Positions 61,482-64,000 of a stretch of 64,000 bases of DNA are shown piece by piece. The notes under the pieces were generated by a model, which saw nothing but the letters and a program-made list of their open reading frames with translations, was not told the DNA's origin and did no database searches. This DNA comes from Podaxis mareebaensis (Eukaryota; Basidiomycota; Agaricomycetes; Agaricales; Agaricaceae), in assembly GCA_018524725.1 (NCBI GenBank), contig JAEUWP010000360.1, positions 1 through 64,000 of the forward strand, in the 5' to 3' direction. The translations under genes and the position numbers were made by a program. Every line of letters begins with the position of its first letter. Position 1 is the first letter of the stretch.

Positions 61482-62773
61482 ATGTCGGTACCAGGTGACA
61501 CGATAACATTTCGGTCACATTTTCTGGTCTAGGAGCACATTGAAACAGTGGCTAACAACTCTTAGCCTTGAACACGTCGCGACTGCCTGCACAACTTCCT
61601 GCCAGCCTACAGTCGTCCCCCCTTTATCCGCACCTTCAAAGTGCTTACCGGCTTTGCTTGAATCTCGAGCATGAGATTCAATGTAGAATCACCGAAAGCT
61701 CAGGAGAGGCTCATGATATTCTTGTTCGTGACCTCATATCTTCTCGCGTCCTTGGCTACCTCCTGCATCATGCACCGTCGCAACGTATACGCTACCAGGT
61801 TTACAAGGAGGTTGTATCTTGCCATGGTAGCCCGGAGCTGGTTAAACTGGGGCACATGTACCTTGACCATTATATTCGGCTATGTGCGTATATATCGTGG
61901 CAACCTGTATTTGACCGAACTGATGTGGACCTTGTTCAATGCAGTTAAGTCCAGTAAAGGGCGCACACCCACCCCCTTGAAGCATGCATCCCGCGCCTCT
62001 TTTGATAAAGAGAGAGATACAATTGCTTCGGCATTGAAGAACGCGCCCCAAACTCACAAGATGGCCAGACGGTTGGTCAGTTCAGCAGCATTATTACTTT
62101 TTTGATCATGTTTACTCATTGTTCAACATTCAATGTTCAAGCTCCTGAGACGTGATGGGTCTCGCTGTGTCGTGACTGGTGTCTATGACTGGCGCTTCAT
62201 CACCGCCAACAAAGAATTGAGGGAAAGGCTTGCCACCGATGCTTCCAAGGAACTGGTAATTTGTGCTCACGTTATTCCGGAATCGACGAATAAAGATCTT
62301 GAGGTCGGAGAAAAGATACGCGGGTGCTCTCGACTCTTGGCTCAGATTCTCCTTCACTGAATTTTTATAGCGAGGATATGCCTCCACAGTTTGGACCATC
62401 ATGAGCAACTTCGGCTACACCCGCATGGTTGATGAACTGAATGGTAGCAAGATACATCGGCTGGAGAATCTCATATCGCTTGAATCCCAAGTACATGATG
62501 CTTTTGATAGCTTGGCGCTTTGGCTTGTTCCAACTGTGCGCAAATATTATTCTCTTCCCTAACTCCAAATGACAAGAAACGGTGATGTAGGGAACCCCCA
62601 ACCAATACAGGGTTGAGAGCTACGATCCTTTGGTGCGGGCATGGTATCCGAGACGCATAACCTTGACCACGGATGACCCACGGCGACTTCCACTTCCATC
62701 TCCGGAGTACCTTCAAATACATGCCTCATGCGCCAGGATCGCAAATCTTTCTGGCGCTGTTGAGCAGCAATGA
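61482..62773 (+). CDS. HNH-domain protein of a basidiomycete-type family
   Basis: Six exons (61482-61494, 61566-61883, 61945-62075, 62142-62303, 62371-62535, 62591-62773) give 323 residues. The first half is helical: SPLYPHLQSAYRLCLNLEHE, VLGYLLHHAP and ELVKLGHMYLDHYIRLF, then SKGRTPTPLKHASR. The HNH-like core is LLRRDGSRCVVTGVYDWR followed by LVICAHVIPEST, giving Cys and His zinc or metal ligands. Later comes MSNFGYTRMVDELNGSKIHRLEN, ending RLPLPSPEYLQIHASCARIA. I know this layout as an expanded HNH_2 family in mushrooms. The biochemical activity is unproven; the HNH fold suggests a nuclease. The 13-base first exon is the least certain part. Confidence 0.75.
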
Positions 62774-63096
62774 GAAGCATGGACGACACTTGAGTGCTTG
62801 GGTTTTGGTGGGGGATTGGAGTGATGTGGGGAGTAAATGATGTAGGAATGCAAGTGCATACCGAGTCAGACGCGAGCCCAGGAACGAAACGGCTGACTTG
62901 GTGAAAACGTTATTTTTGCTATGACGCATATGGTCCGATATGCAATGACACATTAGATAGTTGTTTCTTTTATTTTCCGTATGTCAGCCTCCTATAGAGT
63001 AATATATATCGAGCTGCAAGTAACTCAGCCGCAGTGGTAATCGACTATATATACCTATTGAGCTGTAAGTAACTACAGGCAAGAATAAGTACTGAG
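62774..63096. other. Intergenic with a short spaced repeat
   Basis: About 320 bases. GAGCTGCAAGTAACT near 63011 recurs as GAGCTGTAAGTAACT near 63060, each preceded by an AT-dinucleotide run. No gene seen. Confidence 0.45.
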
Positions 63097-64000
63097 TCAA
63101 AGACAAAGAACGTCATCAGCCGGTGAATGATTGGTGTCGCGATTGTCTCCATTGTTCACCTTGCTATTCCGGGCATAATTCTTATTAGTGTTCTGGCTAG
63201 GGCTGGAGTTCAAGTGAGGGCTACCCCCTAGTCGGCGTTGGGACCTTGATTCGTGTAGTAGAGTATTCAGTACGCCTAAATCTGGTTTGTCAGAGTCCGA
63301 CCCGAATGTGTCCCTCGTCTGGAGAAACAGCTTTCCACATGCGGTTAGCTTTCTGTCAGGCCCATAAAGTGCTGAAAGCGGCGACCAATGCATCTGTGTT
63401 ATTGAATGTTGTAGCTCTGAGAGTACGGAAGCCAATATCACGAGAGGTGCAGGCTTGTCCCTGTGCTTGCCATCAGTTGTGTGAGCCAACGCGGCAATAT
63501 GAGATACGAGGGATAAGCCTCTCCAAAGTAGCCATTCCGCACACAGGTACCAATAAGTACAGGTATATCCCTAACCTTCTCCTGTTGCTCCAGCACGACG
63601 CGTCCTTGTTGCGTTGCCGTAGAATAGCATCAGTGCGGCTCTTCCGTGCACTCGTACTTTCCTCGGGAGAGGGGAGGCTTGCATTTAGGAGATTATCGAT
63701 GGAATAGGATAGTAACTCGATTGACGACGCGAGAGTAGTTATGGTTTTGGGGAGGGAGATGAAAGTCGAGCATGATGTGTGGATGTGAGACTCAATGTCA
63801 GATGTTGAAATTAGATCTGCAGTGACATTAGCTCCGGACTAACTCTGCGAGAGGAAGGGTGGCGAGGTGGGATAGGTAGCCCTTTGAACTAGGGATGGTA
63901 GGAGGATCAGATGCAGGGGAATGCTCGGCGAGGATGTCGACGAGAAGCGGTATGTATGCGAGAGAGGAGACACGATTGGTGACGATCCGTCCATCTCTGT
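63097..64000 (-). pseudogene. COG8/Dor1-like sequence, frame-broken, running off the edge
   Basis: On the minus strand from the right edge, four blocks in different frames resemble the N-terminal part of COG8, a subunit of the conserved oligomeric Golgi tethering complex. Block 1 (64000-63831) has SSKGYLSHLATLPLAELVRS and meets a TAA at 63828-63830. Block 2 (63820 to about 63615) has ADLISTSDIESHIHTSCSTF and ITTLASSIELLSYSIDNLL. Block 3 (63593 to about 63470) has VLEQQEKVRD and LIGTCVRNGYFGEA. Block 4 (63489-63097) has PLVILASVLSELQHSITQM. The blocks are in family order but the gaps of about 10-20 bases are too short for introns. A pseudogene is the simplest reading; sequencing errors or a different gene are alternatives. 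Confidence 0.5.

Noticed and set aside
1..64000. CRISPR arrays, bacterial operons, intact transposons, rRNA or tRNA genes
   Set aside because: None seen: no spaced identical repeats, no transposase or reverse transcriptase frames, and no cloverleaf that I could recognise by eye.

Overview
The window is nuclear DNA from a filamentous basidiomycete, most likely a mushroom-forming Agaricomycete. The genes are dense and broken by many short GT-AG introns of about 45-75 bases, some exons are only 5-20 bases long, and the gene content fits that group (NoxA-type NADPH oxidase, Bck1-type MAPKKK, CAS1 O-acetyltransferase, a small HNH-domain family I associate with basidiomycetes). There are no operons. 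All gene models were spliced by hand from reading frame, splice signals and family resemblance; no search was run. Coordinates are full genomic spans including introns.

Layout. 1-5.7 kb: a tandem duplication of a secreted, single-pass membrane protein gene; the second copy carries an in-frame stop. 5.7-13.8 kb: a small conserved protein, TAF5 of TFIID (minus), MAD2 (plus) sharing a 197-base divergent promoter with TAF5, and NADPH oxidase A. 14.6-17.4 kb: a MAPKKK whose kinase domain comes first and whose regulatory part follows it. 19.4-27.5 kb: nucleoporin NUP170/155, a RING-CH membrane ubiquitin ligase and a mitochondrial carrier. 27.5-31.6 kb: about 4 kb with no supportable gene, containing one strong hairpin. 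31.6-46 kb: a PPR-like mitochondrial protein, Cut8/Sts1, CAS1, a rhomboid protease and an ankyrin-DIL protein, all on the minus strand. 46-62.8 kb: RRP15, a flavin monooxygenase, GID8, a full-length Bck1-type MAPKKK, an IQ-motif protein, a UPF0587/CZIB zinc protein (minus), mitochondrial ribosomal protein mS35 and an HNH-domain protein. The right edge holds a frame-broken COG8-like sequence on the minus strand.

The most striking observation is the pair of MAPKKK genes. The gene at 51.2-56.2 kb has the usual order (N-terminal motif, RA-like domain, Pro/Ser-rich linker with short conserved motifs, C-terminal kinase). The gene at 14.6-17.4 kb has the kinase first, and its open frame runs through the kinase end into a tail carrying the same N-terminal and linker motifs in the same relative order, without the RA-like domain. 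Intron positions inside the two kinase domains match. This looks like a circularly permuted paralogue made at the DNA level.
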